Below, piece by piece: positions 46,347 through 55,362 of a DNA stretch of 64,000 nucleotides. Both the position numbers and the translations under genes were made by a program. How positions within the stretch are numbered: the stretch's first letter is position 1; each line of letters starts with the position of its first letter. This DNA is from Nesterenkonia sp. LB17 (GTDB lineage Bacteria; Actinomycetota; Actinomycetes; Actinomycetales; Micrococcaceae), in the NCBI RefSeq assembly GCF_022565915.1, contig NZ_JAJOYX010000005.1:62001-126000 (forward strand), given 5' to 3'. The notes beneath the pieces were generated by a model, which was not told the origin of the DNA, did not search any database, and saw only the letters and a list, made by a program, of their open reading frames with translations.

Positions 46347-46703
46347 TCACCGGCGAAGTGGCAGCAGCGCCGAGAGGTCGGCGCGGGTGCCCGATGCGGA
46401 GATCCGCCCGGCGGCGCGTGCCGTCTCCCATCCGGTGACCCCGGTGGCGAGCTCCAACCAGTCCTGCGGGGCGAGCTCGACCACGTTCGGGGGAGTGCCC
46501 CGGGAATGGGAGGGGCCTTCGACGCACTGGGTCACCCCGAAGGGCGGGACCCGGACCTCCACGGAGTTCCCCGGAGCCACCTCGGCGAGCTCCTCGAGGC
46601 AATACCGCACAGCGGTGGCCACGGTCCGGCGGTCGGAGTCTCCTGACTCCCACGCGCGGACCGCGGCCATGCCGTTGACGGCGGTGATGCGACGTCGTGC
46701 CAT
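46347..46703 (-). CDS. Sterol-carrier-family (MDMPI/SCP-2-like) small protein
   Basis: 118 residues. VRYCLEELAEVAPGNSVEVRVPPFGVTQCVEGPSHSRGTPPNVVEL matches the actinobacterial sterol carrier family protein encoded next to purF. The fold can hold a lipid or hydrophobic ligand; the role here is unknown. In the same direction as the purF group and 59 bases ahead of it. Confidence 0.8.
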   Translation of the reverse strand: MARRRITAVNGMAAVRAWESGDSDRRTVATAVRYCLEELAEVAPGNSVEVRVPPFGVTQCVEGPSHSRGTPPNVVELAPQDWLELATGVTGWETARAAGRISASGTRADLSALLPLRR

Positions 46704-46713
46704 GCTCAGCCGC

Positions 46714-48093
46714 TCATCTTCCGGCGATCTTGACCAGGCGCTTGTTGACGAACTCCGCCATGCCGTAGGGGCCGAGCTCGCGGCCCACGCCGGAGCGCTT
46801 CACGCCGCCGAAGGGCAGCTGGGCGGAGGTGCCGGCGGGCTCGTTGACGAAGATCATGCCGGTGTGGATCTGCTCGCCGATCCGCTGAGCGTGCTCCACG
46901 TCGGTGGCGAACACCGAGGCGGAGAGACCGTACTGGGTGTCGTTGGCCAGCTTCACGGCCTCTTCCTCATCGGCGACCTTGTAGACCATCGCCACCGGCC
47001 CGAAGAGCTCTTCGCCGTAGGCGCGCATCTCACGGGTGATCCCGGTCAGCAGGGTGGGCTGGTACCAGGCGCCCCGGCGCTGGTCGAAGTCGCCGCCCAG
47101 GTGCAGGGTGGCGCCCTTCTCCACGGCGTCCTGGACCTGCTCGTGCAGATCCTCGGCGGCCTGGGCCGAGGACATCGGGCCGATGAAGGCCTCCTCGGAG
47201 AGCGGGTCGAGCAGCTTGATCTCGGACAGCGCCTGCTGGAACTGCTCGAGGAAATCGTCGTAGAACTCTGCCGGGACGATGACGCGCTTGGCGGCGTTGC
47301 AGGCCTGTCCGGCGTTGGCCATCCGGCCCTGCACGGCGCCCTTGACCGCTGCGGGCAGGATCTCGCGATCCAGGACCAGCAGCGGATCATTGCCGCCCAG
47401 CTCAAGGACGACCTTCTTGAGGTTCTCACCGGCGACGGCTGCGACCTTGGTGCCGGCCCGCTCGGAGCCGGTCAGTGAGATGCCCGCCACGCGGGGGTCC
47501 GGGATCACGATGTCTGCGATCTGCGCGCTGGAGGCATACACGTTGGTGTAGGCGTGCTGCGGGAAGCCGGCATCGCGGAAGATCTGTTCCATCGCCGCCG
47601 CGGATTCGGGGCACTGCGAGGCGTGCTTGAGCATGATCGTGTTGCCGATCATCAGGTTCGGCACCGCGAAGCGGGCCACCTGGTAGTACGGGAAGTTCCA
47701 GGGCATGATGCCCAGCAGCACGCCGACGGGCCGGCTCTGCATGACGGCGCTTCCGTCTGGGGAGTCGGTGATCGGCTCATCGGCGAGGAACTCGGCACCG
47801 TGATCGGCGTAGTAGTGGAAGATCGAGATCACGATGTCCAGCTCGGAGCGGGCCTGGGTCATCGGCTTGCCCATCTCGCGGGTGATGATCGTGGCCAGCT
47901 CGTCCTTGCGCTCTTCGTAGATCGCCGCCGCGCGGCGCAGCAGGTCGGCGCGCTCGGAGAGCTCGGTCTTCGACCAGCTGGTGAAGGTCTCGGCGGCGTG
48001 ATCGAGTGTCGCGCTCAGCTGATCGTCGGTGAGGGTGGCGAACTCCGCCTCGACCTCACCGGTGGCAGGGTTGGTGACTTTGTAGTCGGCCAT
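46714..48093 (-). CDS. NAD-dependent succinate-semialdehyde dehydrogenase
   Basis: 459 residues. ALDH with PWNFPYYQVARFAVPNLMIGN, ELGGNDPLLVLD and Cys nucleophile in NAGQACNAAKR, closing FGGVKRSGVGRELG. Belongs to the short SSADH group, like the protein at 35.1 kb. It stands near the purF group but is separated from it in function. Its presence together with gabD gives the cell at least two further routes for succinate semialdehyde. Confidence 0.88.
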   Translation of the reverse strand: MADYKVTNPATGEVEAEFATLTDDQLSATLDHAAETFTSWSKTELSERADLLRRAAAIYEERKDELATIITREMGKPMTQARSELDIVISIFHYYADHGAEFLADEPITDSPDGSAVMQSRPVGVLLGIMPWNFPYYQVARFAVPNLMIGNTIMLKHASQCPESAAAMEQIFRDAGFPQHAYTNVYASSAQIADIVIPDPRVAGISLTGSERAGTKVAAVAGENLKKVVLELGGNDPLLVLDREILPAAVKGAVQGRMANAGQACNAAKRVIVPAEFYDDFLEQFQQALSEIKLLDPLSEEAFIGPMSSAQAAEDLHEQVQDAVEKGATLHLGGDFDQRRGAWYQPTLLTGITREMRAYGEELFGPVAMVYKVADEEEAVKLANDTQYGLSASVFATDVEHAQRIGEQIHTGMIFVNEPAGTSAQLPFGGVKRSGVGRELGPYGMAEFVNKRLVKIAGR

Positions 48094-48298
48094 GGAAATC
48101 TGTGCCTCGCTTGTCAGTGGTCGATCGGTGACCTGCCCGCCGAAGCGGCGGACTCCTCGACGCTATGACCCTGCGCGGTGCGGCACAAGCTGATCAGGCG
48201 CTGGGCCGGGTAGTTCACCAATACGCGAAACCGGGACGATGTGTGGAATAAAAACCCGGTTGGTGCTGGCACCCGTGCGCTTCAGTCGACGGGAGGCC

Positions 48299-49375
48299 TC
48301 AGAGGCGTTCGAGCAGCGCGGGGGCCAGGCGGATGCTGCCCACCTGCTCCGCGGCGAGTCCTCCGGTGATCGGCTTGACGATCTTGCGCAGCACCGGGCC
48401 CAGAGCGTCGAGCTCGATCACCCCGCGGGCGGCCAGCAGGCTCAGCGCGACAAGGTTCGTGGCGCGGGAGGATCCGTCGAGGACCTTGACCGCGGCGGCG
48501 GTGCCGTCCGGGGCCGCGACCACCAGGACGCCCTCGGCGCCGAGCTTCGCGGTCAGGCCCAGCTCTTCGAGCACCACGGTGTTGGCCTCGCCGCGGCCGT
48601 GCACCGCCCAGGGGTAGTCGAGCATCGCCTGGTTCACGGTGAACGCGTGGACCTCGGCGTCGCGGCGCGAGGTGGAGGCGGCCAGCTTGGAGAATCCGCG
48701 GGCCAGTCCGGTGAGTGAGAGCGCCGGGGCGGGGGCTCCGCAGCCGTCGATCCCGACCACGGTCGGCTCCTCGCCGCAGTATTCGGTGATCACGTCCATG
48801 ATCACCCGCTGCAGCGGGTGGGAACGCTCGAGGTAGGTGTTGAGTCGCCAGCCGTTGGTCCGGGTGGCGGCGAGGAACGCGACATGCTTGCCGGAGCAGT
48901 TGAAGGCCAGCGGCGTCTCGGTCTTGCCGGCCTCCAGATGCACGCGCAGGTCATGGTTGCGGGAGGGCCAGGCCGACGGGCATTTCAGCGCCGACTCGTC
49001 CAGGCCCTCGGCGGCGAGGATGCTCGCGGCGAGCTCCTGGTGCTTGCGCGAGCCCACATGGGAGCCGCAGGCCAGGGCGACCGCCTCCGGTGAGATCAGC
49101 GCGCCGGAGCGCAGCGAGGCGATGGCCTGGAAGGGCTTCAGCGTGGAGCGCGGGAACATCAGCCGCTCGGGAGCGCCGATGGACTCCAGCACCGCACCGT
49201 CAGGTCCCACCACCACGGCGGAGCCGATGTGCCGGGACTCGACGACGCCGGCGCGGGTCACCACTGCCAGTTCGGCCGATTCCGCCACCGAGGCCGCGTG
49301 CAGGTCCTGCTGTTCGGCGGATCCGGGGAGGGGCGGCACCGAGGGTGCTTCGGCAGAGAGGCGCGCATCAGTCAT
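48299..49375 (-). CDS. Class 3 (Rhizobium etli-type) L-asparaginase
   Basis: 358 residues. The serine-lysine motif PRSTLKPFQA and CSGKHVAFL are characteristic of the third asparaginase class, unrelated to E. coli AnsA/B. Converts asparagine to aspartate and ammonia in the cytoplasm. Divergent from purDC with a 78-base gap. The N-terminal 35 residues are a variable tail. Confidence 0.88.
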   Translation of the reverse strand: MTDARLSAEAPSVPPLPGSAEQQDLHAASVAESAELAVVTRAGVVESRHIGSAVVVGPDGAVLESIGAPERLMFPRSTLKPFQAIASLRSGALISPEAVALACGSHVGSRKHQELAASILAAEGLDESALKCPSAWPSRNHDLRVHLEAGKTETPLAFNCSGKHVAFLAATRTNGWRLNTYLERSHPLQRVIMDVITEYCGEEPTVVGIDGCGAPAPALSLTGLARGFSKLAASTSRRDAEVHAFTVNQAMLDYPWAVHGRGEANTVVLEELGLTAKLGAEGVLVVAAPDGTAAAVKVLDGSSRATNLVALSLLAARGVIELDALGPVLRKIVKPITGGLAAEQVGSIRLAPALLERL

Positions 49376-49412
49376 GGGCTCAGTCTACGGAGTGAGGGCC
49401 GCGCGCGGCCGA

Positions 49413-49446
49413 GGCGGACCCGCGGGAGTCCGCCGTTCGATAGGCT
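49413..49446. promoter_or_regulatory. Inverted repeat and leaderless promoter of purDC
   Basis: GGCGGAC (49413-49419) and GTCCGCC (49428-49434) are perfect 7-base arms with an 8-base spacer. TAGGCT (49441-49446) could be a -10 box seven bases before the GTG, giving a leaderless mRNA. The repeat sits in the divergent gap with the asparaginase gene and may be an operator. Confidence 0.4.
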
Positions 49447-49453
49447 GAGCGGC

Positions 49454-51733
49454 GTGAAGGTACTTGTAGTCGGCCCCGGAGGCCGCGAGCACGCCATCGT
49501 CCGAGCACTGCTGCGCGATGAAGCAGTCACCACCGTGGAGGCCGCGCCGGGCAACGCCGGCATCGCAGCGCAGGTCCGCTGCCACAGCGTCGACGCCCAG
49601 GACGGGGCCGCGGTGGCAGCGCTCGCCGTCGCCGGCGGCTTCGACCTGGTGGTCATCGGTCCCGAGGCGCCGCTGGCCGCAGGAGTGGCCGACGCCGTCC
49701 GCGAGGCAGGGATCCCGGCCTTCGGGCCCTCCGCTTCCGCCGCGCGGCTGGAAGCCTCCAAGGCCTTCGCCAAGGAGATCATGGCCGCCGCCGAGGTGCC
49801 CACCGCCGGAGCGGTGCACGTCAGCGACCTCGCCGCGGCGCAAGACGCCGTCGACCGGTTCGGCGCGCCCTATGTCGTCAAGGACGACGGGCTCGCCGCC
49901 GGCAAGGGCGTGGTGGTCACCGAGGACCGCGCCGAGGCGCTGGCCCACGCCCAGGCCTGTTTCGCCGCCGGCGGCTCGGTGGTCATCGAGGAGTTCCTCG
50001 ACGGACCCGAGGTCTCGCTCTTCGTCCTCTCCGACGGGGTGAACCTGGTGCCGCTGTCCCCGGCGCAGGACTTCAAACGCATCTTCAACGACGACGCCGG
50101 CCCCAACACCGGCGGCATGGGCGCCTACACCCCGCTGGACTGGTTGACCGGGTACACCGAGACCGACGCCGCCGGCGCCCAGCGCGACTTCGTGCAGATC
50201 GTGGTGGACACCGTCGCCGCCCCGACCCTGGCCGAGATGTCCCGCCGCGGCACCCCCTTCGTCGGGGTGCTCTACTGCGGGCTGGCCGTCACCTCCCGCG
50301 GGGTCCGGGTCATCGAGTTCAACGCCCGCTTCGGCGACCCCGAGACCCAGGCGGTGCTCGAACGCCTGGCCACACCGCTGGGTCAGCTGCTGCTGGACTG
50401 CGCCACCGGCTCGCTCGGCCGCGCCCGCACCCTTGACTGGGCGCAGGGCTACGCCGCCGACGTCGTGATGGCCGCGGAGAACTACCCGGAGACCCCGCGC
50501 AGGGGTGACGTGATCACCGGCACCGCGCAGGCCGAGAACCTCGACGGCGTGGCAGTGCTGCACGCCGGCACCGCCGCAGACGACCAGGGCCGGCTGACCA
50601 CCGACGGCGGGCGGGTGCTCGCCGTCGTCGGCACCGGTGACTCGCTGGCTGAGGCTGTGCAGCGCGCCTACGCCGGGGTGCAGGAGCTCTCCTGGGAGGG
50701 CGAGCAGCACCGCACCGACATCGCCGCGAAGGCGCTCGCCGGAGAGATCCAGCTCCGCAGTGACGTCCAGCTGGACGCGGGACCGAGCGAGTCGGCCGCG
50801 CGCCTCCCGGTGCACCCCGCCGGCGAAACAGCCGACCAGTCAGCCGAAGACCTGCCCGGCTGGGTGCACGTGTCCTCCGGGAAGGTCCGCGAGCTCTACC
50901 GGCCCGCCCCCGGATCCCCCTGGGACGGTCAGGACGTGATCCTGATGGTCGCCAGCGACCGGATCAGCGCCTACGACCACGTGCTCTCCAGCCCCATCCC
51001 CGACAAGGGCATCATCCTCACCCAGCTCAGCCTGTGGTGGTTCGATCAGCTCGAGGCCGCCGGGATCTCGCATCACGTGGTCTCGGTCGAGGTGCCCGAA
51101 GCTGTCGCCGGGCGCGCGATGATCTGCCGGAACCTGCAGATGATCCAGGCCGAATGCATCGCCCGCGGCTACCTCACCGGGTCCGGGCTCGCCGATTATC
51201 GGGAGACCGGCGGCGTGACCGGGCTGGTGCTGCCGGAGGGCCTCACCGACGGCTCCGCGCTGCCCGAGCCGATCTTCACCCCGTCCTCGAAGGCCGCCCA
51301 GGGTGATCACGACGAGAACATCAGCTTCGAGACGCTCACCGAGACCGTGGGCGTGCAGGTGGCGACGCAGCTGCGCGACGCGACGCTGCGGATCTACGTC
51401 TTGGCCGAGGAGATCTGCCGCGAGGCCGGGGTGATCCTGGCGGACACCAAGCTCGAGTTCGGCTTCGACCCCGGCGGCGCGCTCACCGTGGCCGATGAGG
51501 TCCTGACCCCTGACTCATCACGCTTCTGGCCCGCCGAGAGCTGGGAGCCCGGGGCCGCACAGCCCTCCTTCGACAAGCAGTTCGTCCGCGACTGGCTGAC
51601 CTCGGCCGCGTCCGGATGGGACCGCAGCGCCGGGCAGGCACCGCCGGCGCTTCCGCAGGAGGTCATCGGCGCCACACGACAGCGCTACCTGGACGCCTAC
51701 CAGCGCCTCACCGGGACCGAACTGGTCTTCTGA
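49454..51733 (+). CDS. PurD-PurC fusion: GAR synthetase plus SAICAR synthetase in one chain
   Basis: A single uninterrupted 759-residue frame. Residues 1-430 are a full PurD (phosphoribosylamine-glycine ligase): VLVVGPGGREHAIVRAL, ATP-grasp VVKDDGLAAGKGVVV, EEFLDGPEVSLF, GGMGAYTP and the closing HRTDIAAKAL. Residues 431-470 form an acidic Pro/Ala/Ser linker. Residues 471-759 are a full PurC (SAICAR synthetase): SGKVRELY, SDRISAYDHV, ECIARGYLTGS and the signature LADTKLEFG. The two enzymes catalyse the second and the seventh/eighth step of purine synthesis and are not consecutive. In relatives they are usually separate neighbouring genes. GTG start at 49454. Confidence 0.93.
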   Translation: MKVLVVGPGGREHAIVRALLRDEAVTTVEAAPGNAGIAAQVRCHSVDAQDGAAVAALAVAGGFDLVVIGPEAPLAAGVADAVREAGIPAFGPSASAARLEASKAFAKEIMAAAEVPTAGAVHVSDLAAAQDAVDRFGAPYVVKDDGLAAGKGVVVTEDRAEALAHAQACFAAGGSVVIEEFLDGPEVSLFVLSDGVNLVPLSPAQDFKRIFNDDAGPNTGGMGAYTPLDWLTGYTETDAAGAQRDFVQIVVDTVAAPTLAEMSRRGTPFVGVLYCGLAVTSRGVRVIEFNARFGDPETQAVLERLATPLGQLLLDCATGSLGRARTLDWAQGYAADVVMAAENYPETPRRGDVITGTAQAENLDGVAVLHAGTAADDQGRLTTDGGRVLAVVGTGDSLAEAVQRAYAGVQELSWEGEQHRTDIAAKALAGEIQLRSDVQLDAGPSESAARLPVHPAGETADQSAEDLPGWVHVSSGKVRELYRPAPGSPWDGQDVILMVASDRISAYDHVLSSPIPDKGIILTQLSLWWFDQLEAAGISHHVVSVEVPEAVAGRAMICRNLQMIQAECIARGYLTGSGLADYRETGGVTGLVLPEGLTDGSALPEPIFTPSSKAAQGDHDENISFETLTETVGVQVATQLRDATLRIYVLAEEICREAGVILADTKLEFGFDPGGALTVADEVLTPDSSRFWPAESWEPGAAQPSFDKQFVRDWLTSAASGWDRSAGQAPPALPQEVIGATRQRYLDAYQRLTGTELVF

Positions 51734-51809
51734 CCCCTGGGGCTGCCCGACTCGGGGGCATCGACCCTGGGATTCCGCTCCTGGGGCTCCGCACCTCAGG
51801 GAGCTGTGT

Positions 51810-52985
51810 TCAGCGGTCGGTGCACTGCCCGGTGGAGACGGTCTCGGAGTAGCGATCCGGATCGGTCAGAACATCCCCTGCCTGGTCCGCGGTGATCGCG
51901 AAGCCGACGTTGCTGCCCTCCACGGCGCGGGCGAACACGACGCCGGCCACGTCCCCGGCCCGATCGATCAACGGCCCGCCCGAGTTGCCCTGCCGGACAT
52001 CGGCGCTGAGCTGGAAGATCTCCAGGGTGCTCGGCGAGCTGCCGTAGATGTTGTTCACCTGGGAGACGTCGCGCGCCTGGATCACCGCACTGCCCGCGGA
52101 GAACGGCCCGCCCGCGGGGTGTCCCATCACGTAGCCCGAATCTCCGACGTCGACCCCCTCGCTCATCTGAAGCGGCGCCACATCGAGGCCGTCCACTGCG
52201 ATCAGGGCCAGGTCGGAGGCGGGATCGAAGTGCACCGCGCGGCCGGTGAGCACCTCGCCGTCCGGCATCTCCACCGCAGGCTCGGCCACACCGGCGATGA
52301 CATGGGCGTTGGTCACCACCCGGGTGGGGGAGACGGCGAAGCCGGACCCCGACTGGGACTGCCCACACTGCTCCGCGACCCCGGTGATCCTCCCCACCGA
52401 GGCGGCGGAGGCGACGCCGGCGTCATTGAGGTCCTGGTTCTCCGGCAGCTCCGCAGGCTCGGGCACCAGCTGTGCGAGCTCCGGGATGTCGGAGTCCAGC
52501 ACCGCGGAGCGGACCTGGGCGAACCAGGACTCTGCCTGATCGGGCACAGCGGAGTCGACGGTGCTCAGCACGGTGGACTGCTTCATCGCCTGGTTCACTG
52601 CGGGGAAGCCCATGGCGGAGATCGAGAAGGAGAGCAGCGCGATCACGAACACGGCGACCACCACGTTGACCACACCGCCGACCAGCGAGCTCAGGCCGCG
52701 CACCGCGCGGGACTTGAACATCCTCTGGATCTCGGCCCCGGCGGCGGATCCCAGCCCGTGCCCGGCGGCCACCAGCACGATGGCGGCGGCGAGCACCGCG
52801 ATCACCCGCCAGAGCGGATCAGGGACCCAGGATGCGACCAGCGGGATCGCGAAGAACGCCGCGGTCGCGCCGATGAGGAATCCGAAGACACCGCCGAGGG
52901 TGGCCCAGACGCCCCTGCGCAGGCCTGCGATGAGGAAGCCCAGAAGCACCACCACCAAGATCACGTCGAGTATGGTGATTCCCAT
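51810..52985 (-). CDS. MarP-type membrane serine protease (CvpA plus trypsin-like)
   Basis: 391 residues. Four N-terminal helices of CvpA type (about 5-120) anchor a trypsin-like protease with the triad His in TNAHVIAG, Asp in ASDLALI and Ser in QGNSGGPL. A Cys pair (CGQSQ and TGQC) frames the protease, as in MarP, where a disulfide controls activity. Homologues in mycobacteria maintain internal pH under acid stress by processing peptidoglycan hydrolases. Divergent from the GlxR-like gene. Confidence 0.92.
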   Translation of the reverse strand: MGITILDVILVVVLLGFLIAGLRRGVWATLGGVFGFLIGATAAFFAIPLVASWVPDPLWRVIAVLAAAIVLVAAGHGLGSAAGAEIQRMFKSRAVRGLSSLVGGVVNVVVAVFVIALLSFSISAMGFPAVNQAMKQSTVLSTVDSAVPDQAESWFAQVRSAVLDSDIPELAQLVPEPAELPENQDLNDAGVASAASVGRITGVAEQCGQSQSGSGFAVSPTRVVTNAHVIAGVAEPAVEMPDGEVLTGRAVHFDPASDLALIAVDGLDVAPLQMSEGVDVGDSGYVMGHPAGGPFSAGSAVIQARDVSQVNNIYGSSPSTLEIFQLSADVRQGNSGGPLIDRAGDVAGVVFARAVEGSNVGFAITADQAGDVLTDPDRYSETVSTGQCTDR

Positions 52986-53207
52986 CGGCGGCGGGCTCCT
53001 TATGGTTCAGGGGGATCGTGGCTCTGCGGTTCGGGACTGCTGCTCTGGGACCGCTGGGCCTGGCTGTCGGCCGACGGAATCGGTCCCCAAAGAATGACAT
53101 AGAATCCCTGGCCGCTTGCTGAACGTTTCCGCACGTCGAGGCGAACTGGTAACTTCTAAGCAACGAGACTCTGTTTATCTCACACATCCAGGAAGAACGG
53201 ATCGCCC

Positions 53208-53885
53208 ATGGACCTTGAAGTACTGCGCCGCGCACCGCTGTTCGCCACGCTCGACGACGACGTCTTCAGCGCCCTCATCAAAGAGCTCAACGAGGTCGAC
53301 CTGTCCCGCGGGTCATCCGTCTTCCACGAGGGTGACCAGGGTGATCAGCTGTACTTCATCATCTCCGGCAAGATCAAGCTGGGACGCACCACCCCGGACG
53401 GCCGTGAGAACCTGCTTGCCGTCCTCGGCCCGGGCGAGATCTTCGGCGAGATGGCGCTGTTCAACCCCGCGCCACGCACCGCCACGGCGACTGCCGTGTC
53501 CGAGACGCGACTGGCCGGCCTGCGCCATGACAGCCTGCGCAACGTCATCACCACCAACCCAGAGGTCTCGGTGCAGCTGCTCCAGGCACTGGCCAAGCGG
53601 CTGACCCGGACCAACGAGTCCCTCGCGGACCTCGTCTTCTCCGACGTCCCCGGACGCGTCGCCAAGGCGCTGCTGGACCTGGCTGACCGCTTCGGCCGCC
53701 CGGCTCCGGACGGCGTGCTGGTGGCGCACGAGCTCACCCAGGAGGAGCTGGCCCAGCTGGTCGGCGCCTCCCGCGAGACCGTGAACAAGGCGCTGGCCGA
53801 GTTCGTCCAGCGCGGCTGGCTGCGCCTGGAGGCGCGCGCCGTGGTGATCCTGGACATCCAGCGGATCCGCCAGCGCTCCCGCTGA
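53208..53885 (+). CDS. Crp/Fnr family global regulator, GlxR-like
   Basis: 225 residues. cAMP-binding domain (about 10-125, with GEIFGEMALFNPAPRTATATA, the phosphate-binding cassette) and Crp helix-turn-helix (about 165-215, LTQEELAQLVGASRETVNKALAEF). Very close in wording to GlxR/Crp of actinobacteria, which binds TGTGA-N6-TCACA sites and controls hundreds of genes. CAGGAAGAACGG precedes the ATG. Confidence 0.95.
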   Translation: MDLEVLRRAPLFATLDDDVFSALIKELNEVDLSRGSSVFHEGDQGDQLYFIISGKIKLGRTTPDGRENLLAVLGPGEIFGEMALFNPAPRTATATAVSETRLAGLRHDSLRNVITTNPEVSVQLLQALAKRLTRTNESLADLVFSDVPGRVAKALLDLADRFGRPAPDGVLVAHELTQEELAQLVGASRETVNKALAEFVQRGWLRLEARAVVILDIQRIRQRSR

Positions 53886-53919
53886 GCCGAACCCGCTGGT
53901 CTCCACCAGCACTGATCCC

Positions 53920-53968
53920 AGACATAGAAGGAGCGCCCGGCGAATCGCCGGGCGCTCCTTCTATGTCT
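53920..53968. terminator. Perfect 49-base palindromic terminator
   Basis: Two 24-base arms are exact reverse complements around the single base 53944. The hairpin is GC-rich in the middle and A/T-richer at its base. It lies 35 bases after the GlxR-like stop and between convergent genes, so it can terminate from both sides. Confidence 0.85.
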
Positions 53969-54011
53969 GCGCCTGATCTGCGCCTGATCTGCGCCTGATC
54001 TGCGCCTGATC
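53968..54011. repeat. Four tandem copies of an 11-base unit
   Basis: TGCGCCTGATC is repeated four times exactly, followed by a partial fifth unit (TGCG). It lies between the long palindrome and the stop of the ATP-grasp gene. The unit is not a multiple of three and is outside coding sequence, so copy number can vary freely between strains. Confidence 0.85.
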
Positions 54012-54030
54012 TGCGGGTGACGCTCGGAGG

Positions 54031-55362
54031 CTACTCCCCGGTGACCCGTGAGGGCGGATAGAAGCGGAGGAACTTGCGCACCAGGGAGGCCTGCGCGGCC
54101 AGCAGGAGCGCCACCCGGCGCGGGCTGCGATCAGCCGCGTAGAAGAACGGGTTCCGCGCACCGCCCGAGCGCAGGATCCCTGCGACCCGGCGTCGTCGCT
54201 GCGGGTCAGAGACATACCGGCCGGCCAGCCAGCCCGGCAGCACGGTGTAGACCGTCTCCTGCTGATCCTCCACGCGGGATGTGTCGCCATCGGCTGAGAG
54301 CTCGCCGCGGATGAAGTCCCGCACGTAGTACTCCACCGGATTGTTGCCCGCCCCGGTGATGTAGTAGCTGGAGCGACCCAGCCGGGGATTGAGCTCGAAG
54401 AACTTCGTCTTTCCGTCGCGCGGATCGAATTTCAGGTCGAAGTTCGCGTAACCCACCCAACCCAGCTCGGTGAGCAGCTTCTGCGCCTGATCCACCGCTT
54501 CGGAGTTCTTCGTGGTGAGGATCACCGAAGGGTTGCCCAGCGCGGCGGGGGAGTGATCCTCCACCACGGTCTCGCCCCAGGAGGCGAAGCGGATCACCGA
54601 GTTCTGATCGGCGTAGCAGGTCAGCACCCGCATGTTCTGGTCATCGCCCGGGACCTCCTCCTGCACCACGAAGCGCGCCCGGTACCCGGCCGCGTGGACC
54701 TTGGCGAAGAGATCGGCCAGATCCTCGGAAGTCTCCACCCGGTGCACTTTGTGCTTGCCCTCGAACTCGGTCCAATACCAGGCCGTGACATCAGCAGGCT
54801 TCGCCCATACCGGAAAGCTGAGATCCAGCGGGAGCTGGGTGTCCAGAGCGGCGCCGAAGTCCACCACCCGGGTGACCGGGTGATCCACGCCGAGCCTCTC
54901 GGCCAGCGCGGTGAAGTTGTCCTTGACGGTGGCCGCGTCGAAACGGGCCCGGTCCACATAGGGCACGACGACGTCGTCGCCCAGGTCCTCAGGGTGCGCC
55001 TCGCGCAGCTCGATGATCGCCTGCACGGTGGAGTCGATCGCGCCCAGCAGCAGGATCGGGATCCCCTGATCGCGCAGCCGCCGGATCGGTGCGAGGTTCA
55101 GCCCGGTGCGCACATGCTCCATCACCGTGCCGTTCTCGATCTCCAGGTGGGTGATGATCTTCGAATGCGCGATCATCCACATCTGGTGCTTCGAGAGCAC
55201 CAGCGACGTGATGCCGTAGGCCTCATGGAAGGCCCGTGCTGCGCCATAGGCTCCGGCGTCGCCGCCGATGATCACCGGGGCGAAGCCGACGGCGGCCCAG
55301 CGGCGCTCCTGGTCCTGCCAGCGTCTGTCCTGGGTGAAGACCGGGGAGGCCTCAGCGGACAT
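54031..55362 (-). CDS. ATP-grasp carboxylate-amine ligase
   Basis: 443 residues. ATP-grasp type with VVQEEVPGDDQNMRVLTCYAD, VGYANFDLKFDPRDGKTKFFELNPRLGRSSYY as magnesium/ATP-binding region (Glu and Asn in ELNPR). The N-terminal part APVIIGGDAGAYGAARAFHEAYGI is a pre-ATP-grasp domain. Similar proteins join an amino acid to a carboxylate, such as D-aspartate ligases in peptidoglycan cross-bridge formation; the substrates here are unknown. The ATG at 55362 overlaps the RidA gene end by 11 bases, so the longer frame to 55566 is rejected. Confidence 0.82.
   Translation of the reverse strand: MSAEASPVFTQDRRWQDQERRWAAVGFAPVIIGGDAGAYGAARAFHEAYGITSLVLSKHQMWMIAHSKIITHLEIENGTVMEHVRTGLNLAPIRRLRDQGIPILLLGAIDSTVQAIIELREAHPEDLGDDVVVPYVDRARFDAATVKDNFTALAERLGVDHPVTRVVDFGAALDTQLPLDLSFPVWAKPADVTAWYWTEFEGKHKVHRVETSEDLADLFAKVHAAGYRARFVVQEEVPGDDQNMRVLTCYADQNSVIRFASWGETVVEDHSPAALGNPSVILTTKNSEAVDQAQKLLTELGWVGYANFDLKFDPRDGKTKFFELNPRLGRSSYYITGAGNNPVEYYVRDFIRGELSADGDTSRVEDQQETVYTVLPGWLAGRYVSDPQRRRRVAGILRSGGARNPFFYAADRSPRRVALLLAAQASLVRKFLRFYPPSRVTGE

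Noticed and set aside
53130-53207. GlxR auto-regulatory site TGTGA-N6-TCACA upstream of the Crp/Fnr gene
   Set aside because: Only the right half (TCACA) is present; the left half does not match at the required spacing.
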